A DNA stretch of 64,000 bases from Streptomyces iranensis. GTDB taxonomy: Bacteria; Actinomycetota; Actinomycetes; Streptomycetales; Streptomycetaceae. Where the stretch lies: positions 124,001-188,000 of the forward strand of contig NZ_JAGGLR010000004.1 of assembly GCF_017874715.1 (NCBI RefSeq), in the 5' to 3' direction. The translations under genes and the position numbers were made by a program. Below, piece after piece: positions 1 through 10,718 of the stretch. The notes under the pieces are model-generated. The model was not told the origin of the DNA. It saw only the letters and a list, made by a program, of their open reading frames with translations, and ran no database searches. The stretch's first letter is position 1; the number at the start of each line of letters is the position of its first letter.

Positions 1-1479
1 CGAGTGATCGCCGGGCCAGCCCTTGCCGATGTCGTGCAGCAGCGCGGCGACCAGCAGCAGATCGGGGCGGCCGACCCGGCGGCTGAGGGCGCTGGCACGG
101 ACCGCGGTCTCGACCAGATGCCGGTCCACGGTCCAGCGGTGGACGGGGTTGCGCTGCGGACGGCAGCGCACCCGCTCCCAGTCCGGCAGCAGCCGGGTGA
201 TCAGCCCCTCGGCCTCCAGGGCCTCCCACACTCCGACGGTGGACTCGCCCGCCCCCAGCAGCGTGATCAGCTGCTCCCTGGCCTCGGGCGGCCACGGGAC
301 GGGCAGCGGCCGGGCAGCGGCGGTCAGCCGCCGTACGGCGTGCGGGGACAGCGGCAGTCCGGCCTGGGCGGCGGCCGCGGCGGCCCGCAGGGGGAGCACG
401 GGGTCGCGGTCGGGGCGTGCGGCGCGGGCCAGCACCACCTCGCCGTCCTGCTCCACCACGCCCTCGGCGAGCGGGCTGCGCTCCCCCGCGTCCGCGCCGC
501 TTCCGGCGCCCCCGCGGCCGCCGCGGCCGCCGCGGCCGCCGAGGAGGGCACGCAGCCGGGGCCGGGCGGCCGAGCGGGCACGCAGCACCCGTTCGACCTC
601 GCGCCAGGTGACATCGGAGGCGTAGGAGATGATCCGGGCGGATTCGTAGATCTGACGCAGCAGGGCGTCGGCGTCCAGCAGCCCGAGGGCTCCCGCGACC
701 TGGTCCTGCTCCTGGAGGGCGAGGCGGTCGGTGGCGCGGCCGGTGGACAGATGGAGCGCGTCGCGGGCGTCCAGGAGCCGCCGCCGCGCGTCGTCGAGGC
801 CCTCGCGGGGGGCGTCGGCGAGCCAGGAGGCGGCGATGGCGCGCAGCGCGGTGGCGTCGCGGAGCCCGCCGCGGGCCTCCTTCAGATCGGGTTCGAGCAG
901 GAACTGCAGCTCTCCGTGGCGCTCGGCGCGCTCCTGGCACAGCGCGTGGAGCTCGGGCAGCCGCCGCGGGGCCTGGGCGCGCCAGTCGGCGAGGACGGTG
1001 GTGCGCAGATCGGCGGTGAGCGCGGCGTCGCCCGCGATGTGGCGGGCGTCGAGCAGGCCGAGCTGGACCTTGAGATCCTCGGCAGCGGTTCCGCGGGCCT
1101 CGTCGGGGGTGCGCACGGAGTGGTCGAGGGCGAGGCCCATGTCCCAGACGGGGTACCAGATGTGGTCGGCGAGCGCGGCGAGGGCCGAACGGTCGGCGGA
1201 GCCGTCGTGCAACAGCAGCACATCGAGGTCGCTGCGGGGAGAGAGTTCGCCGCGTCCGTAGCCACCGACGGCCACCAGGGCGACGCCGCGGGCGATCCCG
1301 GCGGTCTCCGCCCCGCCGGTGAGCAGGGCGGCCAGCCACTGGTCGGTGAGTTCGGCCAGGGCGGTGCGGCGCGGTGGCCCGGACCGCGACTCCTCCTGGA
1401 GGAGTCGCAGCCGCGCCGCCGCGTAGCCGCCGGGCCCCGAGTCGGTGGTGTGGGTCGTGGTCTCGAGGCTGTCCGTCAA
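1..1479 (-). CDS. glnD: PII nucleotidyltransferase GlnD, partial (3' end beyond window)
   Basis: GlnD modifies the T-loop tyrosine of the PII protein in response to nitrogen status; in Streptomyces the enzyme is known as an adenylyltransferase of GlnK. The reverse-strand reading shows the nucleotidyltransferase motif GGYGRGELSPRSDLDVLLLH about 70 residues in, and near the window edge the HD-domain motif LLLVAALLHDIGKGW, so the C-terminal HD remainder and ACT domains lie outside. I chose the TTG at 1479 because GGGAG sits just upstream; an in-frame GTG at 1503 has no such site. It is the third gene after amtB and glnK, 40 bp downstream of glnK, and should be co-transcribed with them. The identification is secure; the start is moderately sure. 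Confidence 0.93.
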   Translation of the reverse strand, partial: MTDSLETTTHTTDSGPGGYAAARLRLLQEESRSGPPRRTALAELTDQWLAALLTGGAETAGIARGVALVAVGGYGRGELSPRSDLDVLLLHDGSADRSALAALADHIWYPVWDMGLALDHSVRTPDEARGTAAEDLKVQLGLLDARHIAGDAALTADLRTTVLADWRAQAPRRLPELHALCQERAERHGELQFLLEPDLKEARGGLRDATALRAIAASWLADAPREGLDDARRRLLDARDALHLSTGRATDRLALQEQDQVAGALGLLDADALLRQIYESARIISYASDVTWREVERVLRARSAARPRLRALLGGRGGRGGRGGAGSGADAGERSPLAEGVVEQDGEVVLARAARPDRDPVLPLRAAAAAAQAGLPLSPHAVRRLTAAARPLPVPWPPEAREQLITLLGAGESTVGVWEALEAEGLITRLLPDWERVRCRPQRNPVHRWTVDRHLVETAVRASALSRRVGRPDLLLVAALLHDIGKGWPGDHS

Positions 1480-1519
1480 CTCGGCTCCCTGTCCGCGTGC
1501 CACTGGTGGTCCGGAGCGG

Positions 1520-3147
<1,628 letters not shown>

Positions 3148-3227
3148 TGTGGACGTCTCCTCGAAGCGACGGCCCGTGCGGGCAGGACATCGGTGGGCCG
3201 GTATTCGCCTCGAGATTGGCGCAGCGC

Positions 3228-3265
3228 CGTTTCAGCCAATGCCGCCCGATGTTTCACCGCAGTGA
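3228..3265 (-). promoter_or_regulatory. GlnR box upstream of amtB
   Basis: Read on the reverse strand there are four five-base boxes each separated by exactly six bases: GTCAC, GAAAC, CGGCA and GAAAC. The known Streptomyces GlnR pattern is gTnAc-n6-GaAAc-n6-GtnAC-n6-GAAAc; three boxes match well and the third is degenerate. The site lies about 80 bp upstream of the amtB start. GlnR activation of amtB-glnK-glnD is established in S. coelicolor, so the assignment is strong by both sequence and context. Confidence 0.85.
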
Positions 3266-3354
3266 CGAAGGACGCGGGAGTGTTACGTGGCGGTGAACCG
3301 CGGTGGGCGGGCCGGAGCCCTCCGTTACGGTGCCGCGATCATCGCCGGGACCGC

Positions 3355-4869
3355 TCAGATGGCCTGGCCGGGACCCGTCGTCTCGGGGGTGTCGGGCATC
3401 AGGGTGGCCAGCCGCTCACTGAGGTCGGTGATCTCCGGCACGTCGCCGAACTGGCGCACCGCCGTGTCCACGGTCTTGCGCAGCCGGTTGTTGACCCGCT
3501 CCGAGCGCACCCGCTTGGCGAGCGGCAGCGCCTCGCGGGCGACCGCGGCGGCCTGCTCGGGCTGGGTCTGGAGGAGGTGGACGGTTGCCATGCCGATCAG
3601 GTTGAGCGCATACGAACGCTGGGGGCCGGACTCGTTCTCGGTCTCCTGGCCGAAGAGCTGCACGGCCTTGCGCATCACCGGGTCGGCCATCTTGGCGTAG
3701 GTGGGGCTGCGGCCGGCCACATAGGCGAGATCGCGGTAGGAGTGGGCGTTCTCCGCGTTGAGCTCGGCCTCGGAGAAGAAGCGGATCCAGTCCGGGTCGC
3801 TGTCGCCCCCGGCGCAGTCGGCGAAGGTGTCCTCGGCCATCTTCACCGCGCGGTGGCACTTGCTGGGCTGGCCCATATTGGCGTAGGCGCGGGCCTCCAT
3901 CGCATACAGCATGGCCTGGGTGCGCGGCGTGGCGTTCTCCCGGCTGCCGTACTGCGCGAGGTGGATCAGCTCCAGCGCGTCGTCGGGCCGGCCGACGTGG
4001 ATCATCTGACGGCTCATGCTGGAGAGGACGTACGAGCCGAGGGGGCGGTCGCCGGACTCCTTGGCGGCGTGGAGGGCGAGCACGAAGTACTTCTGCGCGG
4101 TGGGCTGGAGCCCGATGTCATAGCTCATCCACCCGGCCAGCTGGGCGAGCTCGCCCGCGACCTTGAACAGCCGCCGGGAGACGGCGTCCGGATGCGGCTC
4201 CTGGAGCAGGTCGGTGACCTCGTGCAGCTGGCCGACCACCGCCTTGCGGCGCAGCCCGCCCCCGCACTGGGCGTCCCAGGCGCGGAACATCACGATGGTG
4301 GACTCCAGCAGCTCCAGCTCGGGCTCGGAGAGCCGGGAGACCCGGCGCGCGCGCCCGCCGCCGGCCGCCGTGACGCCGCCGGGCTGTCCGCTCGTCGAGG
4401 GCACCAGCCAGCGCTGCATGGGCTCGATGAGGGCGGGGCCCGCGGACAGCGAGAGCGAGGTGCCGAGGAAGCCGCGGCGGGCCAGCATCAGATCGCTGCG
4501 GGAGAACTCGCCGATCAGCGCGACGGTTTCGGGCCCGGCCCAGGGCAGGTCCACCCCGGACACGGACGGTGACCGGTGGACGGCGCGCAGCCCGAGGTCC
4601 TCGATGCCGACCACACAGCCGAAGCGCTCGGAGAACAGCTCGGAGAGGATCTGCGGGATCGGCTCGCGGGGCTGCTCGCCGTCCAGCCAGCGGCGCACCC
4701 GCGAGGTGTCCGTGCTGATGTGGTGGGCACCTAACTGCCGCGCTCTGCGGTTGACTTGGCGCGCCAGCTCCCCCTTCGACCAGCCGCTGCGCACGAACCA
4801 CGACCCCAATTGCGCATTGGGGCGCTTCCCAGCACCGCCGCCGCCGTCGCCCACCCGGAACGCCCCCAT
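3355..4869 (-). CDS. nsdA: NsdA, negative regulator of differentiation (TPR protein)
   Basis: A 504-residue cytoplasmic protein with an N-terminal segment (about 20-80) resembling a Cro/C1-type helix-turn-helix (KRPNAQLGSWFVRSGWSKGE, then HHISTDTSRVRRWLDGEQPR) followed by a long alpha-helical TPR-like array. This is the nsdA gene known between ftsY and amtB in Streptomyces, which represses sporulation and antibiotic production in S. coelicolor. A twin-arginine-like stretch RRGFLGTSLSLSAG near residue 130 is present but internal. The ATG at 4869 follows GGGAAG; a later start at the VGDGGGG segment cannot be excluded. The function is by homology and synteny. Confidence 0.9.
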   Translation of the reverse strand: MGAFRVGDGGGGAGKRPNAQLGSWFVRSGWSKGELARQVNRRARQLGAHHISTDTSRVRRWLDGEQPREPIPQILSELFSERFGCVVGIEDLGLRAVHRSPSVSGVDLPWAGPETVALIGEFSRSDLMLARRGFLGTSLSLSAGPALIEPMQRWLVPSTSGQPGGVTAAGGGRARRVSRLSEPELELLESTIVMFRAWDAQCGGGLRRKAVVGQLHEVTDLLQEPHPDAVSRRLFKVAGELAQLAGWMSYDIGLQPTAQKYFVLALHAAKESGDRPLGSYVLSSMSRQMIHVGRPDDALELIHLAQYGSRENATPRTQAMLYAMEARAYANMGQPSKCHRAVKMAEDTFADCAGGDSDPDWIRFFSEAELNAENAHSYRDLAYVAGRSPTYAKMADPVMRKAVQLFGQETENESGPQRSYALNLIGMATVHLLQTQPEQAAAVAREALPLAKRVRSERVNNRLRKTVDTAVRQFGDVPEITDLSERLATLMPDTPETTGPGQAI

Positions 4870-5319
4870 CCCACGAATCTTCCCGAACCGCCACCAGAAT
4901 GCCTTCTGTCACGGTCAGTTGTCCCCGGGATGCGGCGCATCAACCGTCCGGACGGGGAACCGCCTCATGCCAGTGGCATGTACCGATCCGTACTCCGCCC
5001 GTCGTCAGCTCGCATTCGAGCGAGCGCTACTTCCAGGGACTGTGCACTGAAAGTAATCCTACGATCACGCCTCCGGCGAGGCGGTTCCCGAAAACGCCAC
5101 CATTCGCCACCCCTTCGAATGAACCCGGTTGCCGTTTCCCACGATTCACTTGACACCGAGGCGACGGGAAGAGGTGAAGGGGTGCATGTGGGGGCGCGCG
5201 AGTCGCGTCTCACCACCTCCGTCACATCGGAGCGCACACCGCCGCACCTCATCGGCGACGGAGCGTCATCATGATGCTCCGGCTCGTAACCATCGAGAGC
5301 GGGACCCGTTGGAGGGGGC
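4870..5319. other. Intergenic region with divergent promoters for nsdA and the prim-pol gene
   Basis: There is no convincing gene in these 450 bases; the open frames lack ribosome sites and continue across nsdA or the 5320 gene antisense. The stretch is less GC-rich than its surroundings, as expected of a divergent promoter region. It holds two perfect palindromes, CCGTCCGGACGG at 4944-4955 and CATGCCAGTGGCATG at 4966-4980, roughly 80-110 bp upstream of nsdA. These are candidate operator sites. I see no confident -35/-10 pair. Confidence 0.6.
4966..4980. promoter_or_regulatory. 15-bp perfect palindrome upstream of nsdA
   Basis: CATGCCA-G-TGGCATG is a perfect seven-base inverted repeat around one central base, about 100 bp upstream of the nsdA start. 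A second perfect palindrome (CCGTCCGGACGG) lies 10 bp nearer nsdA. Symmetry and position suggest a dimeric regulator site, but the regulator is unknown. Confidence 0.4.
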
Positions 5320-5991
5320 ATGGGCTTCACGATCGGCGGCATCCGGGACATGCGGTCCGGCTCACGGCGCCGCGGCCGTACGTCCGAGTCCACGACGGTG
5401 GCGGAGTACACCGGGCTGTGGGGCTGGGACGTGGTGCCGGGCGCGCGGGCGGCGCGAGGCTCGGGGGGCGGCAGAAACGAATGTTCATGCGGTGACCGGG
5501 ACTGTCCCTCCCCCGGGGCGCATCCGCTCGCCTTCGCCCCCGGCGTCCCGGCGGGCGCCACCCTGGACGCCGCCGCGGCCGCGTGGGAGCGGGTCCCGGG
5601 GGCGGCCGTACTGCTGCCCGTGGGCCGCTCGTTCGACGTCCTGGAGGTCTCGGAGTACGCGGGCGGACACGCGCTGGTCCGGCTGGAGCGGATGGGGCTG
5701 CCCCTGGGCCCGGTGGCCGCCACCCCGCACGGGCGCGCCCAGTTCTTCGTCGCCCCCGGCGCCGCCGCCGAACTTCCCGAGCTGCTGTACCGCATGGGGT
5801 GGGACGACGCCGACCTCGATCTGCGCTGCCTGGGCGCGGGCGACCACATCACCGCCCCGCCCTCGGACCTCGGCGGGCTCGGACCGGTGCGCTGGCTGCG
5901 CCCCCCGACCCTCGACACCGCGGGCCGCCCGCCGCACGCCCGGCTGGTGCTGGGGACTCTGGCCTATTTGAGCCATCGGGCCGGGGGCTGA
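5320..5991 (+). CDS. Bifunctional DNA primase/polymerase N-terminal-domain protein
   Basis: A 223-residue protein resembling the stand-alone prim-pol N-terminal domain proteins found next to ftsY in Streptomyces. The CSCGDRDCPSPGAHPL segment (about 58-73) is the typical Cys/His cluster of that family, followed by a core with LLPVGRSFDVLEV. Archaeo-eukaryotic primase folds need acidic metal ligands; I cannot point to a clear catalytic pair here, so it may be non-catalytic. GGAGGGGGC precedes the ATG. It is monocistronic, with a strong convergent terminator just downstream. The function in the cell is unknown. Confidence 0.75.
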   Translation: MGFTIGGIRDMRSGSRRRGRTSESTTVAEYTGLWGWDVVPGARAARGSGGGRNECSCGDRDCPSPGAHPLAFAPGVPAGATLDAAAAAWERVPGAAVLLPVGRSFDVLEVSEYAGGHALVRLERMGLPLGPVAATPHGRAQFFVAPGAAAELPELLYRMGWDDADLDLRCLGAGDHITAPPSDLGGLGPVRWLRPPTLDTAGRPPHARLVLGTLAYLSHRAGG

Positions 5992-6017
5992 ACGCGGCTC
6001 GCCCCTCGCGTGCGAAC

Positions 6018-6055
6018 GCCGGACGGGCCGGGAGTTCATCCCCGGCCCGTCCGGC
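6018..6055. terminator. Bidirectional terminator between the prim-pol gene and ftsY
   Basis: Arms GCCGGACGGGCCGGG and CCCGGCCCGTCCGGC form a perfect 15-bp stem with loop AGTTCATC. It lies between two convergent genes. There is no T-tract, which is usual for GC-rich actinobacterial terminators. Confidence 0.8.
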
Positions 6056-6085
6056 GCGATACGGGTGATCCCCCCGCCACCGGAC

Positions 6086-7303
6086 TCAGCCGCCGATCAG
6101 CGCGTCGACGAACGCCTCCGGCTCGAACGGCGCGAGATCGTCCGCGCCTTCGCCCAGGCCCACCAGCTTGACCGGCACGTTCAGCTCACGCTGCACCGCC
6201 ACCACGATGCCGCCCTTGGCGGTGCCGTCCAGCTTGGTCAGCACGATGCCGGTGATGTCCACCACCTCGGCGAACACCCGCGCCTGCACCAGACCGTTCT
6301 GCCCCGTCGTGGCGTCCAGGACCAGCAGCACCTCGTCCACCGCGCCGTGCTTCTCCACGACCCGCTTGACCTTGCCCAGCTCGTCCATCAGACCGGTCTT
6401 GGTGTGCAGCCGCCCCGCGGTGTCGATCAGGACGACGTCCGCGCTCTCGGCGATGCCCTCCTTCACCGCGTCGAAGGCGACCGACGCCGGATCGCCGGCC
6501 TCCGGACCCCGGACCGTACGGGCACCGACCCGCTCGCCCCAGGTCTGCAGCTGATCGGCGGCCGCGGCGCGGAAGGTGTCGGCCGCGCCGAGCACGACCG
6601 ACTTGCCGTCGGCCACGAGCACCCGGGCCAGCTTGCCGGTCGTGGTCGTCTTACCGGTGCCATTGACGCCGACGACCATGACGACACCCGGCTTCTCCTC
6701 ACCGTTCGCGCCCACACCGCTCTCGGTGTGCACCGAACGGTCGGCCTCGGTGCCGATGAGGTGCAGCAGCTCCTCGCGCAGCAGACTGCGCAGCTCGTCG
6801 GGCGTACGGGTGCCGAGCACCTTCACACGCTCCCGCAGCCGCTCGACCAGCTCCTGCGTCGGCGCCACACCGACGTCCGCGGTCAGCAGCGTGTCCTCGA
6901 TCTCCTCCCAGGTTTCGTCGTCGAGGTGCTCCCGGGACAGCAGCGTCAGCAGCCCCTTGCCCAGGGTGTTCTGGGAGCGGGACAGCCGGGCACGCAGCCT
7001 GACCAGCCGGCCGGCGGTCGGCTCCGGGACCTCGATCGGCGGGGCCTCGGGCGCGGGTGCCTCCGCGGTCGCGGCCGGGGCCTCGGCCCCCGGAAGATCC
7101 ACCTCCTCGATGGTTCTGCGTGGTTCCTCACGCGGTGTTTCGGCCTCCTCACCGACGTGCGGTTCGGCGGGCGGCGCGGTGACGGTGGGGCTGCTCGGCG
7201 GGGGCGGGGGCAGCCGCTTCTTCTTGCGGCCGCTGATCACGAGCCCGCTGATCGCGGCGACCGCGACCACAGCGATGACTACGGCAAGGATGAGGTATTC
7301 CAT
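6086..7303 (-). CDS. ftsY: Signal recognition particle receptor FtsY
   Basis: A 405-residue SRP-receptor GTPase that docks ribosome-SRP complexes at the membrane for co-translational insertion. It starts with a single membrane segment (MEYLILAVVIAVVAVAAISG), followed by a Pro- and Glu-rich acidic linker to about residue 100 and then the NG domain: P-loop GVNGTGKTTTTGK near 212, DTAGRLHTK near 290 and TKLDGTAKGG near 356. The open frame continues upstream, but the ATG at 7303 with GGGGG before it gives the expected membrane anchor at the N terminus. Actinobacterial FtsY commonly carries such an anchor. Confidence 0.97.
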   Translation of the reverse strand: MEYLILAVVIAVVAVAAISGLVISGRKKKRLPPPPPSSPTVTAPPAEPHVGEEAETPREEPRRTIEEVDLPGAEAPAATAEAPAPEAPPIEVPEPTAGRLVRLRARLSRSQNTLGKGLLTLLSREHLDDETWEEIEDTLLTADVGVAPTQELVERLRERVKVLGTRTPDELRSLLREELLHLIGTEADRSVHTESGVGANGEEKPGVVMVVGVNGTGKTTTTGKLARVLVADGKSVVLGAADTFRAAAADQLQTWGERVGARTVRGPEAGDPASVAFDAVKEGIAESADVVLIDTAGRLHTKTGLMDELGKVKRVVEKHGAVDEVLLVLDATTGQNGLVQARVFAEVVDITGIVLTKLDGTAKGGIVVAVQRELNVPVKLVGLGEGADDLAPFEPEAFVDALIGG

Positions 7304-7338
7304 AACGCCCCCCAGTATCAGCCACGAGGGGGAGCGAG

Positions 7339-7989
7339 TCATTCGCCTCCCAGCCCGGCCTGCCGGGCGCGCACAATCGCCTGGGCACGGTCGCGCACCT
7401 GGAGCTTGGCGAAGATCGATCCGACGTGATTGCGCACCGTCTTGTCCGTCACCACCAGCCGCTGGGCGATCTGGCGATAGCCCAGTCCGGCCGCGAGCAG
7501 ATCCAGCACCTCCAGCTCCCGGGCGGTCAGCGTCGGGAACGCCTCCTTCGCGGACGCCGAACCCGACGCGCCGACCAGCGCCCCGAGCCGCTCGGCCATC
7601 CGCGGGCTGAAGACCGCGCCGCCGCGCGCCACGGTGTGCAGCGCCCGCAGGATCTCGTCCCGGCCCGCGCCCTTGAGCAGATAGCCACGGGCCCCGGCGC
7701 GCAGGGCGGCCAGCAGACTGTCGTCGTCCTCCGACATCGTCATGACCAGCACCCGGACCTCGGGGTGATCGCACAGGATCCGCCGGGTCGCCTCCAGCCC
7801 GGACCGGCCCGGCAGCGCGAGATCCATCATCACCAGATCCGGGCCGGTGCGCACGGCCTCGGCCATCGCCCCGTCCGCGCAGGCCGCCTGGCCGACGACG
7901 GTGAACGCGTCATCGAGATTGACGGCGGCGGCCAGGCCCTCCCGGAAGAGGGGATGATCGTCCACCAGCAGCACTCTCCATCGCGACAC
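7339..7989 (-). CDS. NarL/LuxR-family response regulator
   Basis: A 216-residue two-component response regulator. The receiver domain shows the acidic pair VDDHP (residues 10-11), the phosphate acceptor D56 in MMDLALPG and the lysine in GYLLKGAG. The C-terminal LuxR-type helix-turn-helix runs from LTARELEVLDLLAAGLGYRQ to the end. I chose the GTG at 7989 so the protein begins just before the receiver strand; the frame is open upstream without a better start. It follows the histidine kinase gene 152 bp downstream on the same strand, and is its probable partner. Confidence 0.92.
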   Translation of the reverse strand: MSRWRVLLVDDHPLFREGLAAAVNLDDAFTVVGQAACADGAMAEAVRTGPDLVMMDLALPGRSGLEATRRILCDHPEVRVLVMTMSEDDDSLLAALRAGARGYLLKGAGRDEILRALHTVARGGAVFSPRMAERLGALVGASGSASAKEAFPTLTARELEVLDLLAAGLGYRQIAQRLVVTDKTVRNHVGSIFAKLQVRDRAQAIVRARQAGLGGE

Positions 7990-8141
7990 GCTTCGCTCGC
8001 ACCCTTCTTTTTTGAGGCTCGGTTCTCCACCGGCTACCGCCGGGAGGTACCCCCAGCCGGTAAGTCGCACGGACCGGATGCTCTATGGCGCCCTTCCCGC
8101 ACCAAGGCCGGGCCCCACCAGAAGACCCAGCGCCCAAAGCC

Positions 8142-10274
8142 TTACGGCGCCCGGCTCATCGGTCTGCTGGTCTTGAGCAGGGCCCGGCACGCCTCGTGCC
8201 CAGTCGGCTTCCGGTGCTCCTCCGGGTTGCCGTGTTCGCCCGGTCCGGCGAGGGGCAGTACCGCGTGGACCACCGTGCCGGTCGCCGATCCGGTCACCGA
8301 GCAGGAGCCGCCGATCTCCTCGGCCCGTTCGGTGACCGAGGCGAGGCCGACGCCGGGCACCGCGGTCTCGCGCAGACCGCTGCCGTCGTCGGTGACCTTG
8401 ACCTCGAGGGTGTCCGGGCCCGCGGTCAGCTCGACGCTCACCTGGCGTGCCCGAGCGTGCCGTACGGCGTTGGTCAGCGACTCCGCCGCGATCCGGTACG
8501 CGGCCGTCTCCACCCCCGGCGACAGCGGGGGCAGTGCGGCGGGGCGGTTGGCCACGGTGACCCGCAGGCCGTCGACGCCCAGCCGGTGCGCCAGGTCGCG
8601 AACCGCACCGGCGAGTCCGCGCTCGGCCAGCGCGGCCGGGGCGAGGCCCGCGGTGATCCGGCGCACCTCGACCAGGGCCTCGGCGAGCGTCTCGGCGGCC
8701 TCGCACAGCTGCGGAGTGGCGGGGTGGCCGGGCGGGCAGGAGGTCTGGGCGATGTCCAAGCGCAGCCTTACGGCGGCCAGTTGGGGGCCGAGCCCGTCGT
8801 GGATCTCCCGGCGCAGCCGGCGGCGCTCCTGTTCGCGGGCGAGCACCAAGCGCTCGCGGGCGGCCTGGGCCTCCTCGGCCAGGCGCAGCGCGGCGAGCGC
8901 GGGGGCGGCCTGGTCGGCGAGGAGGGAGAGCAGTCCGCTGTCGCGTTCGGCGGGGGTGCCGGAGCCGTCGCGGGAGACCTCCAACCGGCCGACGGTACGG
9001 CCGTGGTGGCGCAGCAGGAACGTCTGGACCGCGCCGGTCAGCGGGGCCCCCACGGAGGCCAGCCGCCGGGGCCCGGCGCGGGTGTCGACGCTGACGGCGG
9101 CGCCCGAGACGCCGAGGTCCTCCACGGCGCTGCGGCAGATCTGCTGGGGCACCTCGCCGGGGTGCGGGGCCTGTTGCAGCCGTACGGCGAGGGCGCTCAC
9201 GGCTTCGTGCGGGCGGGCCCGGGGCCCGTAGAAGGCACGCTCGACGCAGAGGGTGAGCTTGCGGGCGCTGGGCCGCAGCCCCCAGCCCAGTACCAGGGCG
9301 CATCCGGCGGTGATGGTCGTGGCCCCGCTGCGTACGGAGGGGAGTCCGGCCTGGACGGCGACGACCGCGCAGACCACCACGGCGGCCAGGGAGGTGAGCA
9401 CGAAGGCGCGGGCGAGGCGGTGGCTGGTGGAGCGGTCCAGCCGCCATATGCCGGTGCGGGCGACGCCGAGGCAGATCGCCGCGGCCCATACGGCGCTGCC
9501 GACCGTACGGGCCACGATGGTGGGTACGCCCTCGCCCCACTGGGACAACAGGAGCGAGACGCAGGCGGGGTAGGCGGCGGCCAGCAGCGCCCAGTCGCGC
9601 CGCTCGGCGCCGCGCGAGACGGCGGCGCGGCAGCACAGGGCGGCGGTCACGGCCGCGGCGACGCTGCGCAGCACCCAGGGTTCGGCCTCGGCGTAGGCGT
9701 CGAGGTGGTCGAAGGCCCACTGGCCGCTCGCGGTGGAGAACGCCGGGTTGGCCACGGAGCCCACCCGGGGCTCGCTGATCAGCCACAGCCCCGCGTACCC
9801 CAGCCAGTAGCCGGACGCGCCCAGGCTGATCACCCACCACTGCCACCGCCGGCGCCCGCCCCTGGGGAACAGCCACAGCGGCAGCAGTAGTACGGTCAGC
9901 GGGCGGCAGGCCATCTTGGCGGCGGCGAGCAGCAGGGACAGCACGGCGCCCGTGGTGCCCAGGTCGGCCAGGCCCAGCAGTCCGGCGGCGGCCGAGGGCA
10001 GCAGCCACAGGCCGCCGGCCACCAGCAGGACGCCGCCGTAGCGCCGGGCCGAGCGCTCGGCGAGCAGCAGCACGCCGACGCCCAGCACCGGGACGCCCAC
10101 GGCGACCCTGGTCAGCACGGTGGCGCCCCGGGGGTGGGGGTAGGCGAGCGCGAGCCACTCGTCGTTGACCCGCAGCAGCCCGGCCACCCATCCGGCCAGG
10201 ACCACCACGATCAGTGCCGATACCCCGCCCGCGGCACGCACGGCGCGATCGTTCGGCAGTGCGGCCTGTCGCAT
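8142..10274 (-). CDS. Membrane sensor histidine kinase (HisKA_3/NarX-UhpB type)
   Basis: A 710-residue sensor kinase. The N-terminal half holds about eight to ten hydrophobic helices, then a GAF-like cytoplasmic region (roughly 330-480) and a HisKA_3 dimerisation domain with EQERRRLRREIHDGLGPQL around residue 490, where the histidine is the phosphorylation site. The ATPase domain follows with ESLTNAVRHARA (N box) and VTDDGSGL (G1 box). The ATG at 10274 follows the stop codon of the upstream secreted-protein gene with a one-base gap (TGAGATG), so the two genes are translationally coupled. The signal it senses is not evident. Confidence 0.9.
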   Translation of the reverse strand: MRQAALPNDRAVRAAGGVSALIVVVLAGWVAGLLRVNDEWLALAYPHPRGATVLTRVAVGVPVLGVGVLLLAERSARRYGGVLLVAGGLWLLPSAAAGLLGLADLGTTGAVLSLLLAAAKMACRPLTVLLLPLWLFPRGGRRRWQWWVISLGASGYWLGYAGLWLISEPRVGSVANPAFSTASGQWAFDHLDAYAEAEPWVLRSVAAAVTAALCCRAAVSRGAERRDWALLAAAYPACVSLLLSQWGEGVPTIVARTVGSAVWAAAICLGVARTGIWRLDRSTSHRLARAFVLTSLAAVVVCAVVAVQAGLPSVRSGATTITAGCALVLGWGLRPSARKLTLCVERAFYGPRARPHEAVSALAVRLQQAPHPGEVPQQICRSAVEDLGVSGAAVSVDTRAGPRRLASVGAPLTGAVQTFLLRHHGRTVGRLEVSRDGSGTPAERDSGLLSLLADQAAPALAALRLAEEAQAARERLVLAREQERRRLRREIHDGLGPQLAAVRLRLDIAQTSCPPGHPATPQLCEAAETLAEALVEVRRITAGLAPAALAERGLAGAVRDLAHRLGVDGLRVTVANRPAALPPLSPGVETAAYRIAAESLTNAVRHARARQVSVELTAGPDTLEVKVTDDGSGLRETAVPGVGLASVTERAEEIGGSCSVTGSATGTVVHAVLPLAGPGEHGNPEEHRKPTGHEACRALLKTSRPMSRAP

Positions 10275-10275
10275 C

Positions 10276-10587
10276 TCAACCTGCGGCCGGCCCGGCGGTC
10301 AGGGCGCGCGCCGCGCCGGAGCCGCCGCCTCTGACCCACAGCGTGACGTAGTTGTCGTTACGGCCGGGGCGGCATTTGTACTCGGCCCACTTGTGCCGTT
10401 CGACACCGGCCTTGCCCGCGCGCTTGCAGGCCGCGGTGGTGTCGTAATGCCCCGCCTCCCGCCAGTCGGTCTCGGCGGTCGTGGCGGCATGGGAGGAGGC
10501 GGTGGCGGGGGAGGCGGCCGCGGTCCACATGACGGCCCCGGCGCTCAGGCCGAGGGCGATCGCCGTGCGGATTCGGGTAGGGCGCAT
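10276..10587 (-). CDS. Small secreted two-cysteine protein upstream of histidine kinase
   Basis: A 103-residue protein with a Sec signal peptide (MRPTRIRTAIALGLSAGAVM, cleavage probably after PATA near residue 30). The predicted mature part of about 70 residues has two cysteines (AACKRAG and EYKCRPGRND), which could form one disulfide, and an aromatic core WREAGHYD and KWAEY. AAGGAG precedes the ATG by about seven bases. The stop codon is one base upstream of the histidine kinase start, so it probably belongs to the same transcript. I do not recognise the family. A role as ligand or accessory of the kinase is inference from position alone. Confidence 0.72.
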   Translation of the reverse strand: MRPTRIRTAIALGLSAGAVMWTAAASPATASSHAATTAETDWREAGHYDTTAACKRAGKAGVERHKWAEYKCRPGRNDNYVTLWVRGGGSGAARALTAGPAAG

Positions 10588-10718
10588 GGTCGTTCTCCTT
10601 GGGTCTCGCCCGAGCACTACCCGCCACCGCCGCCGTGAAGTGCGCGGATGCCCCGGCCCACCCGAACCGGTGACCTCCTAGCACCCCCGTTTCCATAGGC
10701 GGCGCCGGTCTCCGGTGC

